34,245 bases of DNA, taken from Gammaproteobacteria bacterium. Its GTDB lineage: Bacteria > Pseudomonadota > Gammaproteobacteria > SZUA-140. The notes beneath the pieces were generated by a model that searched no databases, had not been told where the DNA came from, and saw nothing but the letters and a program-made list of their open reading frames with translations. The translations under genes were made by a program, and so were the position numbers. Positions within the stretch are counted from its first letter, which is position 1. Each line of letters opens with the position of its first letter. The DNA lies in contig QIGV01000240.1 in assembly GCA_003230085.1 (NCBI GenBank), positions 1-34,245 of the forward strand. The letters are read 5' to 3'. This document shows, in pieces, positions 17,373 to 27,059 of the stretch.

Positions 17373-19115
17373 ATGAAATCCAGACTACTCAGCTTCCTTG
17401 AGAAAAAACGGTTATGGCTGGCAACCATCGACACGTTGCCGCAATTGGCCCTGATTGGTCTGGTATGTGGCATTTTGAGCGGAATTGTCATCATCGCCTT
17501 CCGCCTTCTCATCGAATCAACGCAGGCGGGCCTGCTTCCCATGGGTGACCCGGAAAATTATGAGGCACTTTCTCCGCTGATGCGGCTATTAGTTGCCATC
17601 ATCGGTGCATTACTGGTCGGTCTGATTTTTGATGTTATTGCCAAACAGACACGTCAGGTGGGCATCGTCCATATTCTGGAACGTCTGGCCTATCACCAGG
17701 GACGCCTGCCATTGGCAAATGCGGTCTGGCAATTTGTTGGTGGAGCACTGGCCATAATCAGCGGTCATTCCGTTGGCCGCGAAGGCCCGGGCATTCATCT
17801 GGGCGCCACCACTGGTAGCCTGATGGGACAGTCCTTGAGGTTGCCAGACAACAGCACCCGCATCCTGGTCTCCTGCGGCGCGGCTGCATCCATTGCCGCC
17901 TCCTTCAACACGCCTTTGGCTGGCGTCATCTTTGCGATGGAAGTCATCGCCCAGGAATATACCCTGGCGGGATTCACGCCAGTTATCCTCTCTGCCGTTT
18001 CCGCGACCACCCTGTCGCGTCTGGTTTTTGGTAACGCCCCGGTCTTTGCCATACCGCAACTTGCAATGGGGTCGCTGTGGGAATTATCAACTGTCCTACT
18101 CGCCGGACTGATAATCGGCTGCCTGGCAGCGCTGTTTATCAGACTGCTACAGGGCTTCACCCATATCTGGCAACAGCACAGGTTCTGGAAGCGGGCGTTG
18201 CTAGCCGGCACGATCACTGGACTGGCCGCCATGGCCACCCCGCAAATTATGGGCATTGGTTACGACACTATCAATGCTACCCTGGCAGGACACACAGGAC
18301 TTGCCCTGCTCATTATGCTGGTGTTTTTCAAGCTGTTTGCCACTGCAGCCTGTATTGGCCTGGGCCTGCCTGGCGGCCTTATCGGGCCAAGCCTGGTCAT
18401 CGGCGCAAGCGCCGGTGGCGCTCTGGGCCTGGCGATCCAGTTGCTGTTTCCTGAGCTGGTGACAGACCCTGCATTTTACGCAGTCATCGGCATGGCGGCT
18501 ATGATGGGTGCCACCCTACAGGCTCCATTGGCGGCATTGATCGCTATCATTGAATTGACTTCCGATCCCCATCTCATCCTGCCAGGTATGCTGGCCGTCA
18601 TTACCGCAGGACTGACCTGTAGCGAAATATTCAGGCAGCCATCCGTTTTCACCATGCTGATCAAGGAGCGGGGGTTGGATTTCCGTAATGACCCGGTGGC
18701 CCAGTCTCTGCGCCGCCAAGGGGTGGCGCGCATTATGGACAGGAGTTTCATCACCACCGGGGCTGAAACAACGATTCAGGACACCCGAACCATGCTGGAG
18801 AAAAACCCGCTCTGGGTAGTCATCCAGAAAGATGATTTGCAGCCGGATGTGATGCCAGCCAGCAACCTGGCACAATATCTGGCGGAAACTGACTTGATTG
18901 ATGCTGCGGATGATGCCGTCAATTTACTGGAAATTCCTGCCCAACGCAGTCAGGCAGCCCTCATCGATTTACGCGCAACGCTACAGGAGGCCCTTGATAC
19001 GCTTAATAGAGAATCTCTGGATTTTGCGTGTATTGCATCGAACCCGAAGCAGCTCTCGACGATCCAGGGGATCATCACCCGCCAGGATATTGAATCCCAT
19101 TACATATACCAGTAG
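17373..19115 (+). CDS. CLC-family anion channel/transporter with C-terminal CBS-like region
   Basis: 580 residues. The CLC membrane core spans about 25-430, with the gating glutamate in GREGP (Glu137) and the anion-pore loop GLPGGLIGPSL. Key positions differ from E. coli ClcA: the central-serine motif GSGIP reads QVGIV (Val96 for Ser107), the internal proton glutamate Glu203 is Val191 (FAMEVI for FIIEEM), and the tyrosine Tyr445 appears to be Phe426 (PSVFTML). Residues about 445-580 look like a degenerate CBS pair (VARIMDRSF, LWVVIQKD, IQGIITRQDI). Loss of the proton glutamate is seen in CLC channels and some atypical antiporters, so H+ coupling may be weak. The substrate anion is unknown. 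No operon partner is obvious. Confidence 0.92.
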   Translation: MKSRLLSFLEKKRLWLATIDTLPQLALIGLVCGILSGIVIIAFRLLIESTQAGLLPMGDPENYEALSPLMRLLVAIIGALLVGLIFDVIAKQTRQVGIVHILERLAYHQGRLPLANAVWQFVGGALAIISGHSVGREGPGIHLGATTGSLMGQSLRLPDNSTRILVSCGAAASIAASFNTPLAGVIFAMEVIAQEYTLAGFTPVILSAVSATTLSRLVFGNAPVFAIPQLAMGSLWELSTVLLAGLIIGCLAALFIRLLQGFTHIWQQHRFWKRALLAGTITGLAAMATPQIMGIGYDTINATLAGHTGLALLIMLVFFKLFATAACIGLGLPGGLIGPSLVIGASAGGALGLAIQLLFPELVTDPAFYAVIGMAAMMGATLQAPLAALIAIIELTSDPHLILPGMLAVITAGLTCSEIFRQPSVFTMLIKERGLDFRNDPVAQSLRRQGVARIMDRSFITTGAETTIQDTRTMLEKNPLWVVIQKDDLQPDVMPASNLAQYLAETDLIDAADDAVNLLEIPAQRSQAALIDLRATLQEALDTLNRESLDFACIASNPKQLSTIQGIITRQDIESHYIYQ

Positions 19116-19231
19116 TGAGTCGACCTGCAAACAATCGGCCGAGTCTCACGAATGACAGGGATTTGTCAAAAGATGACCATTCCCAGTATATTGCACACCA
19201 TGAACAACTTTATTTTGGTCAATAATTCACT

Positions 19232-19657
19232 ATGATCTGGGTTAAAGCCTGGCACATGATCTTCATGGTCACCTGGTTTGCCGGTCTGTTTTATCTACCT
19301 CGTTTGTTCGTCTATCACGCGCAGAGCGAGGACGCCATCAGTGATGAGCGCTTCAAGGTCATGGAGCGTAAATTGTTTTATGGCATCATGACGCCCGGCG
19401 CAGTACTGACTATCGGGTTGGGGATCTGGATGCTGGTGGATTATGCCTGGGCGGCGTATTCGGCGGCGGGGTGGTTACACACTAAAATGATGCTGGTGGT
19501 GGTGCTGGTCGGGTACCATGTTTACTGTGGTAAACTATTACTGGATTTCAAGGCTGGGCGCAATCGATATAGTCATCGTTTTTATCGCTGGCTGAATGAA
19601 ATTCCAGTGGTTTTTCTTGTTGTCATCGTGATCCTTGTCGTCGTTAGACCCTATTAA
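19232..19657 (+). CDS. hemJ: Protoporphyrinogen IX oxidase, HemJ type
   Basis: 141 residues, the family length. Four membrane helices; the N-terminus MIWVKAWHMIFMVTWFAGLF carries the conserved His8 and the WFAGLFYLPRLFVYH block, and a conserved Lys sits in WLHTKMML. HemJ oxidises protoporphyrinogen IX to protoporphyrin IX in the late haem pathway, in the inner membrane, passing electrons to the respiratory chain. It is the form used where hemG and hemY are absent. No clear Shine-Dalgarno precedes ATG 19232. It lies 116 bases after the CLC gene and 438 before priA, so it is probably its own unit. Confidence 0.93.
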   Translation: MIWVKAWHMIFMVTWFAGLFYLPRLFVYHAQSEDAISDERFKVMERKLFYGIMTPGAVLTIGLGIWMLVDYAWAAYSAAGWLHTKMMLVVVLVGYHVYCGKLLLDFKAGRNRYSHRFYRWLNEIPVVFLVVIVILVVVRPY

Positions 19658-19805
19658 CACCGAGGTATTCGTAAGCTACTGGCCCTGGAATACCGGCTGG
19701 CCTTCTAAATCTTATGCACAAGCTGGCTGAACTGTTGGTTTTCTGACACATTTGCTGGGACATAATCCGACTTATAACGACTATAGATATCTATCCTATT
19801 GTTTT

Positions 19806-19825
19806 TTAAATATTATTAAATATTG
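19806..19825. repeat. AT-rich tandem 10-mer (possible unwinding element)
   Basis: TTAAATATTA is followed directly by TTAAATATTG, preceded by a T-run and followed by another T-rich stretch to about 19833. The tandem AT-rich repeats resemble the 13-mers of a DNA-unwinding element. They lie about 65 bp from the DnaA-box cluster. Confidence 0.55.
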
Positions 19826-19890
19826 TCTTTTTTGCCATCAAAATGCCAGAACGTCAATAGCCACGCGGCTTTAGACTATATGACCCCATT

Positions 19891-19925
19891 TCATCCACAG
19901 AGTTATCCACAGGAATTGTGGAAAA
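19891..19925. promoter_or_regulatory. Cluster of three DnaA-box-like sites
   Basis: TCATCCACA (19891-19899, plus), the consensus TTATCCACA (19903-19911, plus), and TTTTCCACA (19925-19917, minus strand). All three share the TCCACA core and are 3-5 bases apart. The arrangement is typical of oriC-type or DnaA-controlled regions. That it acts as an origin is inference. Confidence 0.6.
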
Positions 19926-20095
19926 CTACCAAACTCACGCCATGACAATAGCTTAGCCATTATATGTAAGACAATTCCTAATTTATTGCCCTATTGACAG
20001 ATACTCAATCAAAATTTGAGCCGCTAAAAGATCGCCCTAATTGCCAACGTGGAAAACCATAAGATACGCGCCGCGGGTGCGGCATACTATCTTCC

Positions 20096-22369
20096 ATGAT
20101 ACAGTCACGTCCCATGCACAAGATACAGGGCATCATCAAGGTCGCCGTCCCTGCGCCCCTGTATCAAATTTACGACTACCTGATCCCCAAATCCTGCAAC
20201 ATAGAGACTATCCAGCCGGGCATGCGCGTTCGGATACCATTCGGGCATGCCACAAAGATAGGCATGATCGTACAAGTTGTCGATACCGCTGATACGGCAA
20301 CTTACCGCATCAAACACGCTTTTGAAATACTGGACAAGCGCCCTATTATCCCGCCTGGATCACTGACACTGTTCAGGTGGGCGGCCAAATATTACCATCA
20401 CCCCCTTGGCGAGGTCATATTCAGCAGCATTCCGCCGCCCTTGCGACACGGCAAAGCTGAAGCAAAGATGATGTCATATCTCTACCTTCTGACAAACGCA
20501 GGTAAGGAAATCACCAGCACTGATCTTCCTCGGGCACCGAAACAGGCTGCCATGCTGGCATTTTTCCGGCGCCACCCCAAAGGGGTACGCAAGGAACAGT
20601 TATGTGAATATGATGCCAAGTGGCGAGCAACGCTGCGATCCCTGACCACCAAAGGGTGGGTCACGGCTGAGGAGCACACTGCACCGCCCCCTGCCATTAC
20701 AGAACCCGACAAGACTTACCACCCCTTCAGGCTTAACCTGCCACAAACCCGTGCAGTCGATGCGGTCTGTGCCCATCTGGACAGATTCAGTCCATTTCTT
20801 CTCAATGGGATAACCGGCAGCGGAAAGACCGAAGTCTATTTACACATCATTGACCGGGTGATCTCCAGGGGAAAGCAGGCCCTGGTACTCATACCGGAGA
20901 TCGGCTTGACCCCGCAGTTGGTTGCCAGATTCACGGAGCACCTGGGTGTGCCACTGGCGATATTGCATTCCGGCCTCAGTGATAAAGAGCGGCTGCATGC
21001 CTGGCTGATGGCCCGCGATGGCAATGCCCAGGTCGTCATCGGCACCCGCTCTGCCATTTTTACACCGTTGCCCCAGCCTGGCATTTGCATCATTGATGAA
21101 GAGCATGACCCCTCATTTAAACAACAGGAGGGTTTTCGATATCATGCGCGCGACCTGGCAGTAATGCGGGCAAGACAGGACAATATACCGATTGTACTGG
21201 GCTCAGCGACGCCTTCCCTGGAGAGCCTGCATAATGTCTCCCAGGAACGCTACCATCACCTGTTGCTGAACGAGCGCATTGGGAATGCGCAGCAACCCGC
21301 CATACATTTGCTGGATATGCGATCCGGCAAACATAAAAACAATTTATCTCCAGCCCTTCTAACTACTATCAAGTCTCATCTGGACCTGGATAACCAGGTC
21401 TTGTTGTTCCTGAACCGGCGTGGTTATGCCCCCACCCTGTATTGCCAGGCTTGTGGCTGGATCGCTCTGTGCCAACGCTGTGATGCACACATGATCCAGC
21501 ATCAAAGCATGCAAAGAATACGCTGTCACCATTGTGATGCGCAGCAGAGTATCCCTACCCAATGCCCCCAATGTGGTGGGCAGGACCTGCACGCCCTGGG
21601 ACAGGGAACTGAACGTATTGAGGAGGCCCTGCAACTACAGTTTCAAGATGTCGAAATTATTCGTTTCGACCGTGACAGCACACGCCGCAAAGGGTCAATG
21701 CAGGCACTGCTGAAACGTGTACAAGCCGGACAACGACAAATATTACTTGGCACCCAGATGATTGCTAAAGGTCACCACCTGCCAAATATCACCCTGGTAG
21801 GCATCCTTGATGCCGATCAAGGACTGTTTGGTGCAGATTTCCGTGCCATTGAAAGAATGGGGCAACTCATCCTGCAAGTTGCCGGGCGAGCTGGACGGGC
21901 TGATAAGCCCGGGGAGGTGCTAATCCAGACCCATTTTCCCGAGCACCCTGCGTTTCATGCACTGCTGACTCACGATTATCACGGCTTTACCACCAAGCTA
22001 TTGGAAGAGCGCCAGCTTGGTCACCTACCGCCCTATGCTGCTCTAGCACTGTTCAGAGCGGAAGCTGCCGATAAAATCCATCCAGCACGCTTCCTACAGG
22101 ATGTACACCAACAGGCTTCTGTACTGTCTTCTGCCCTCTGGGGTCAATGCCCACAGGGATACGCAGGAGACCGTGTTCGTTTGCTGGGTCCGGTTACCCC
22201 TCCTATGGAAAAACGAGCGGGCCGCTATCGCGCCCAATTATTGCTACAATCCGGTAAACGAGGATGCTTGCATAGTCTGCTCAATGAACTGGTACCCACC
22301 ATTGAAGAGCTTTCATCGGCCAGAAAGGTGCGTTGGTCACTGGATATCGACCCCCAGGAATCGTTTTAG
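20096..22369 (+). CDS. priA: Primosomal protein N', replication restart helicase
   Basis: 757 residues. The N-terminal fork-binding domain (VPAPLYQIYDYLIP) and winged helix are followed by helicase lobes: Walker A GITGSGKTEVY (about 239-249), DEEHDPSF (about 333), GSATPSLES and the C-lobe QVAGRAGRADKPGE. Eight cysteines in four CxxC-type pairs (CQACGW, CQRCDA, CHHCDA, CPQCGG; about 450-500) bind two zinc ions. PriA recognises stalled forks and reloads DnaB. Two in-frame starts, 20096 and 20114, both lack a good Shine-Dalgarno; the second would give MHKIQG. The gene heads a priA-argS-SPOR cluster common in this class, and lies beside a DnaA-box cluster. Confidence 0.97.
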   Translation: MIQSRPMHKIQGIIKVAVPAPLYQIYDYLIPKSCNIETIQPGMRVRIPFGHATKIGMIVQVVDTADTATYRIKHAFEILDKRPIIPPGSLTLFRWAAKYYHHPLGEVIFSSIPPPLRHGKAEAKMMSYLYLLTNAGKEITSTDLPRAPKQAAMLAFFRRHPKGVRKEQLCEYDAKWRATLRSLTTKGWVTAEEHTAPPPAITEPDKTYHPFRLNLPQTRAVDAVCAHLDRFSPFLLNGITGSGKTEVYLHIIDRVISRGKQALVLIPEIGLTPQLVARFTEHLGVPLAILHSGLSDKERLHAWLMARDGNAQVVIGTRSAIFTPLPQPGICIIDEEHDPSFKQQEGFRYHARDLAVMRARQDNIPIVLGSATPSLESLHNVSQERYHHLLLNERIGNAQQPAIHLLDMRSGKHKNNLSPALLTTIKSHLDLDNQVLLFLNRRGYAPTLYCQACGWIALCQRCDAHMIQHQSMQRIRCHHCDAQQSIPTQCPQCGGQDLHALGQGTERIEEALQLQFQDVEIIRFDRDSTRRKGSMQALLKRVQAGQRQILLGTQMIAKGHHLPNITLVGILDADQGLFGADFRAIERMGQLILQVAGRAGRADKPGEVLIQTHFPEHPAFHALLTHDYHGFTTKLLEERQLGHLPPYAALALFRAEAADKIHPARFLQDVHQQASVLSSALWGQCPQGYAGDRVRLLGPVTPPMEKRAGRYRAQLLLQSGKRGCLHSLLNELVPTIEELSSARKVRWSLDIDPQESF

Positions 22370-22489
22370 CAAACAGTTGATCCCTCGTCACGCGACACCT
22401 GGTAAACAAGGATAGGTTATTTCTACTTGCATCATCTCTGGCAAACGGGATAATAGTCGATTTTCCCGGTCACCAACCCACGAACAGCA

Positions 22490-24259
22490 ATGAAACACTA
22501 TCTCGAACACCTTGTTTCGCAAGCCATCGTTCAATTACAGGATAATGGCAGACTGGACAGGGACATCACGCCTGACATCCGCATAGAACGGGCGCGGGAT
22601 AAGGGTCACGGAGACTATGCCTGTAATATTGCCTTGATAATGGCAAAGGTAGCGCGTTGTAAACCGCGCGACCTGGCTATCAGCATACAGGCTAATATGC
22701 CCACATCGGACCGCATTGAAAAAACCGAAGTAGCTGGACCGGGTTTTATCAATTTTTACCTGGCGCCCCACGCCTTTCATGAGGTTGTTACACAGATATT
22801 GGATGCCGGCGAAGCCTATGGCCGCAGTACGCTGGGCGCTGGACAATATGTGCAGGTCGAATTCGTTTCGGCCAACCCTACCGGCCCGTTACATGTCGGC
22901 CATGGCCGCGGCGCAGCCTACGGGGCCGCAGTAGCCGACCTCCTGGTTGCAGCAGGCTTTCGGGTTCACCGTGAATACTATGTTAATGATGCAGGGCGCC
23001 AAATGGATATCCTGGCCACCAGCCTGTGGTTGCGCTACCTGGAGCAGCTGGGCGAAATAATTCGATTTCCCAGCAACGGCTACCAGGGACAATACGTCAT
23101 CGACATCGCCACCCAGCTACACGATAAAAATGGCATGGATTTTCACCAACCAGCGGCCACGTTGATGGAAAATTTACCACCCGATGTGCAAGTAGATGGT
23201 AGCGGAGGTGATAAGGAAACCCATATTGACGCCCTGATCCAGCGTACCAAAAACCTGCTAGGGGAGAATCATTATCGCACTGTTTTTGATTTTGGCTTGC
23301 AGGCCATACTGGACGATATTCGCAAAGACCTGGAAGACTTTGGCATCGCCTACGAGGAATGGTTTTCAGAGCGCTCACTGATTACCTCGGGCACTGCGCA
23401 GCAGGCCATCGAGCGCCTAAAGGAGGGCGGCTATCTCTATGAAAAAGACGGCGCCTGGTGGTTTCGTTCAAGTGATTTCGGAGACGAAAAAGACCGTGTC
23501 ATCATCCGTGAAAACGGCCAGGCTACCTATTTTGCCCACGATATTGCCTATCATATGGACAAATTGGAGCGCGGTTTTGACCGCGTAATAGATATCTGGG
23601 GTGCTGATCATCATGGCTATGCACCCCGTATCAAGGCGGGCTTGACAGCGTTGGGGTATGAGCCCAAGCATCTTGATATCTTACTGGTGCAGTTTGCTAA
23701 TCTCTATCGCGGCGGAGAAAAGGTGGCCATGTCCACCCGTAGTGGTCAGTTTGTCACACTGCGAGAACTACGTCATGAGGTCGGCAATGATGCCGCGCGA
23801 TTTTTTTACGTCATGCGTAAAAGTGAACAGCATATGGATTTTGATCTGGACTTGGCGAAATCTCAATCCAGTGATAATCCCGTCTACTATATTCAGTATG
23901 CCCATGCACGCGTATGTAGTGTAATGACGCAGCTGAAAGAAAAGAAACTGGAGCTGGATCAGGCGCAGGGGCTGGCCAATCTACATAGGCTGGTAGAAGA
24001 CCATGAACAGGCTCTGATGATGATGCTCTCCCGCTATCCGGAGACTATCGAAGTCGCCGCCCTGGCCCATGAGCCCCATCAACTTGCCTACTTTCTGCGT
24101 GATCTGGCCAATGCACTACATACCTATTATAACGCCCATCAGTTTATCGTTACTGATAATTCGCTCCGCAATGCACGACTAGCTCTGATACTCGCCACTC
24201 GCCAGGTCATAAAAAACGGCCTGGACCTGCTGGGTGTCCATGCGCCCGAAGCAATGTGA
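22490..24259 (+). CDS. argS: Arginyl-tRNA synthetase
   Basis: 589 residues, class I synthetase of normal length. The N-terminal additional domain is followed by [18 protein letters not shown], with the HIGH-type motif His135-Val-Gly-His138; the KMSKS equivalent is [13 protein letters not shown]. The C-terminal helical anticodon-binding domain (DALD type) ends with [20 protein letters not shown]. It charges tRNA-Arg in the cytosol and requires the tRNA for arginine activation. ATG 22490 lacks a strong Shine-Dalgarno. The SPOR gene begins within a few bases of its stop, so the two are coupled. Confidence 0.97.
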   Translation: MKHYLEHLVSQAIVQLQDNGRLDRDITPDIRIERARDKGHGDYACNIALIMAKVARCKPRDLAISIQANMPTSDRIEKTEVAGPGFINFYLAPHAFHEVVTQILDAGEAYGRSTLGAGQYVQVEFVSANPTGPLHVGHGRGAAYGAAVADLLVAAGFRVHREYYVNDAGRQMDILATSLWLRYLEQLGEIIRFPSNGYQGQYVIDIATQLHDKNGMDFHQPAATLMENLPPDVQVDGSGGDKETHIDALIQRTKNLLGENHYRTVFDFGLQAILDDIRKDLEDFGIAYEEWFSERSLITSGTAQQAIERLKEGGYLYEKDGAWWFRSSDFGDEKDRVIIRENGQATYFAHDIAYHMDKLERGFDRVIDIWGADHHGYAPRIKAGLTALGYEPKHLDILLVQFANLYRGGEKVAMSTRSGQFVTLRELRHEVGNDAARFFYVMRKSEQHMDFDLDLAKSQSSDNPVYYIQYAHARVCSVMTQLKEKKLELDQAQGLANLHRLVEDHEQALMMMLSRYPETIEVAALAHEPHQLAYFLRDLANALHTYYNAHQFIVTDNSLRNARLALILATRQVIKNGLDLLGVHAPEAM

Positions 24260-24261
24260 TC

Positions 24262-24855
24262 ATGGTACGTAAACGCAAATCAGCGACCAGAAAAAAAAGA
24301 AAGGGTTCAAAATCACACGCCATAGGCAGCTGGGGCTGGTTGGGTACTGGCCTGGGAATTGGTCTTATACTTGGGGTTGGCCTGTATCTCTACCGGTCAA
24401 TACCTGAGCAAACAATCACTACACGAGTTGCTGATACACCGGCGCCTGAACCCGAAAGCCCCTCCCAGAAAACGCAGAAACAAGCTCAGACGCAACCCGC
24501 ACCGGTTTCACGTAAATCCCACTTCGACTTTTATACCTTGCTGCCGGAAATCGAAGTGGAAATCACTGATGAAGAACTGGAAGAAGCACTGCGCATTCTG
24601 CCCAAAATTGATAGAAGCGGCATCTATGTACTCCAGATCGGTTCGTTCCGAAATTATGGTGATGCCGATGGACTCAAAGCCAGACTGGCCTTACTGGGTA
24701 TCGTGGCTAATATAGAAAAAGTCGTGAATAAAAGCGGTAATACCTGGCATCGCGTACGAGTCGGACCGTTTACTGAAATCAAGATCATGAAAAAGGCACG
24801 CAGGCAGCTGAAAAACAATCATATTGATTATATCATGCTAAAAATCAAGGCATGA
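24262..24855 (+). CDS. SPOR-domain protein, FtsN-like
   Basis: 197 residues from ATG 24262 (GTG 24256, overlapping the argS stop as GTGA, would add two). Order: a strongly basic N-terminus (VRKRKSATRKKRKGSK), one membrane helix (about 25-45), a Pro/Gln-rich linker, and a SPOR domain over the last 75 residues (IYVLQIGSFRNYGDADGLKA, WHRVRVGPFTE). SPOR domains bind denuded septal peptidoglycan, and this topology is that of FtsN, a division activator. Whether it is the true FtsN or a paralogue is not shown. Its place after argS is conserved in gammaproteobacteria, often followed by hslVU, which is absent here. Confidence 0.9.
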   Translation: MVRKRKSATRKKRKGSKSHAIGSWGWLGTGLGIGLILGVGLYLYRSIPEQTITTRVADTPAPEPESPSQKTQKQAQTQPAPVSRKSHFDFYTLLPEIEVEITDEELEEALRILPKIDRSGIYVLQIGSFRNYGDADGLKARLALLGIVANIEKVVNKSGNTWHRVRVGPFTEIKIMKKARRQLKNNHIDYIMLKIKA

Positions 24856-25046
24856 CCCCAAAGATTCTGAGAATCTCAAAGTCATAGGAAGCAACACTGG
24901 TTTTCAGCTGTTAGGTGCGCGGCCACAGCAGACAGGTCGGTAGCATACGACGGGGCAGGTCTCGCCCACTTGCGGGAAACCAGACTTCATAACCAGGCTA
25001 ATAGATATTGTCGACGACCTGTTTAGCGATAACCCGCAAGTTCCGC

Positions 25047-27044
25047 TTATGAGACATCGTCCGATGTCATCGCACCACCCTGCACCAGAGTCTGAAGCAA
25101 GGGCTGCAAATGATCAGTATAGCGCCGCCAAAGCTGGACAGAACTACGATAAAGTGGTTTTCTCACCTGGGCAATACTATGGGTTGACACGATACGTGTT
25201 GCGTCATAGTAATTCAGGCAAGCTTCATCCCAGGCAAGATCACAAAAATCCAGCAAGCGGCGCGTTTCTTTCTCCTGATTTTCGATCAGCCCTTCGTAGC
25301 TAAAATCATAAATTTCACCAGGGAACAATTGATGCCAATAGTCCATCAAGTCGCGATAAAGGCAATAGTATTGTCCCAGCTCTTCCAGTTGGTAAGTAAA
25401 ATATAAGCCATCAGTACTGAAATAACGTTTGTAACAGGATAAGCAGGTATCGACAGGATCGCGCACACAATGCACGATTTTCGCTTTCGGGAACAGTATT
25501 CGGATCAAGCCAATGTAGAAAAAATTAGCGGGCATCTTATCAGTAAAGCGATGCGTAAAGCTAAAACGCGATGAGATCCGCTGTAGATATTGTTCTGCAA
25601 GCCCTGCAATCTGTTTCTTATTCAGTCGTGCAAGCTCTCCCGGCAAAGAGAACCTTTCTGATTCAGCAATTGATTGTCTAATGACAATATCAAGGTCCTT
25701 ACGTTCACCAGTACCTAAAACCTCTGGATGACTGGAGAGAATCTGTTCTGCAAGCGAAGTACCTGAACGCGGCATACCCAGAACGAATATTGGTGCAGTA
25801 GAATCTATACCATAGTCTTTGTGTTGAGAAAAATAATCTGTCGTGAATACGCGCTGTATTTCTGTAAAAAATATTCGGTCATCATTAATGTTGTAGCTGA
25901 TTGACGCGCGCTTCAGCGCATTACCTTCTGTAAAATAGCGCATTGCCCGATCATAATCCTGAAGATCCTCGTAGATCTTGCCAAGCGCAAAACACAGAAA
26001 TATTCTCTGCTCATCGTCCACCGCACCATTGGCCAACCTGCTCTCCATTTGCCTGACATCACCGTCAATTTCGCTGAATGTCTTTATATTGGCAAGCACA
26101 TGGGAGACATAAGCGGCATCAGGATTGAGGTGTAATATATGTTTACAGCATTCCTGTGCTGCGCCAAAGTCTCCTTTCTCTGACAGCACATTTAGCAAAT
26201 TGATATTGGCCTGCTGGTGATCAGGGAATCTGCCTATAACAGATTCAAACTGCACTTGAGCTTCATCATAACGACCGTATTCCTGTAGCGCACAACCTAG
26301 ATTATTGCGAATTTCGCTATCATCAGGATGTTCACGCAGCGCCCGATAATAACATTCTAATGCACCCTCAACATCTCCCCTGACAAACAGTACGGCAGCC
26401 AGACCACACTCCAGAACAGCATTGCCAGGCACAATGCCCAGTGCCTGCTGATATTGCTTGATCGCCGCATCGAATTGACCACTGTCACGGTATAACACTC
26501 CCAGGCCATGATGTGCCTCGACACAAGCATTATCGCTAGCAAGGGCGCGCTGGTATGCCTGAATTGCAAGCTGTGGATTGTTCTTCTCGCGATGGATATC
26601 GCCCAGATGACACCATAGCTCAGGACTTTTCTGATCATATTGCAAGGCCTGCTTACAAGCATACAGCGCATCATTATAATGCTGATTTAATTTGAGCAGG
26701 GCAATTTTATTAATATGCGCGAAGGTAAAATCCGGCTGCAACTTTACCGCTTTGCTATAGGCATCCAGTGCCTCGGCAATTCGGCCAACGCCATTCAGCG
26801 CCTGTCCTAGATTGAAATAAGCTGCAGCACTTCCTGATTGCGCTGCAATCAGGCCAGAAAAAATAGTAATGGCTTCTTCATAATCGCCCTGCTGACATAG
26901 CAAGCTACCCAATCGAAATTTAACATCCCGGCTATTGGGCTGTGCTTTCATTGCCTTGCGATAGAATTTCTCTGCCCGCATCAATTGGCCAGCATCATGT
27001 AGCTCAATCGCACGTCTGAATATTGTCTTGTCCGATATCACCAT
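25047..27044 (-). CDS. TPR-repeat protein with C-terminal sulfotransferase domain
   Basis: 665 residues. Residues about 1-340 are nine or so tetratricopeptide repeats (for example RAEKFYRKAMKAQPNSRDVKF and AIQAYQRALASDNACVEAH). Residues about 410-640 are a PAPS-dependent sulfotransferase: 5'-phosphosulfate loop FVLGMPRSGTSLAEQIL (about 418-434), a catalytic-type SHPEV just after, and the 3'-phosphate part VRDPVDTCLSCYKRYF. There is no signal peptide, so it is probably cytosolic. The TPRs would hold the acceptor, whose identity is unknown. ATG 27044 is 15 bases past the speA stop, so it is probably cotranscribed with speA. G+C is slightly below neighbours. Confidence 0.88.
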   Translation of the reverse strand: MVISDKTIFRRAIELHDAGQLMRAEKFYRKAMKAQPNSRDVKFRLGSLLCQQGDYEEAITIFSGLIAAQSGSAAAYFNLGQALNGVGRIAEALDAYSKAVKLQPDFTFAHINKIALLKLNQHYNDALYACKQALQYDQKSPELWCHLGDIHREKNNPQLAIQAYQRALASDNACVEAHHGLGVLYRDSGQFDAAIKQYQQALGIVPGNAVLECGLAAVLFVRGDVEGALECYYRALREHPDDSEIRNNLGCALQEYGRYDEAQVQFESVIGRFPDHQQANINLLNVLSEKGDFGAAQECCKHILHLNPDAAYVSHVLANIKTFSEIDGDVRQMESRLANGAVDDEQRIFLCFALGKIYEDLQDYDRAMRYFTEGNALKRASISYNINDDRIFFTEIQRVFTTDYFSQHKDYGIDSTAPIFVLGMPRSGTSLAEQILSSHPEVLGTGERKDLDIVIRQSIAESERFSLPGELARLNKKQIAGLAEQYLQRISSRFSFTHRFTDKMPANFFYIGLIRILFPKAKIVHCVRDPVDTCLSCYKRYFSTDGLYFTYQLEELGQYYCLYRDLMDYWHQLFPGEIYDFSYEGLIENQEKETRRLLDFCDLAWDEACLNYYDATRIVSTHSIAQVRKPLYRSSVQLWRRYTDHLQPLLQTLVQGGAMTSDDVS

Positions 27045-27059
27045 CTGATAAATATTGCC

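Larger units (their letters stand above)
19658..20095. other. 438-base noncoding gap with origin-like features
   Basis: No convincing ORF. From left: an inverted repeat GGTATTC/GAATACC (19664-19670 and 19688-19694, 17-base loop); an AT-rich tract with a tandem 10-mer (19806-19825); three DnaA-box-like 9-mers (19891-19925); then unremarkable AT-rich sequence up to priA, which must include its promoter. The DnaA and tandem-repeat elements are listed separately. Confidence 0.7.

Noticed and set aside
18077-18454. 125-codon plus ORF inside the CLC gene
   Set aside because: It is in another frame within a secure gene and shows no Shine-Dalgarno or family resemblance.
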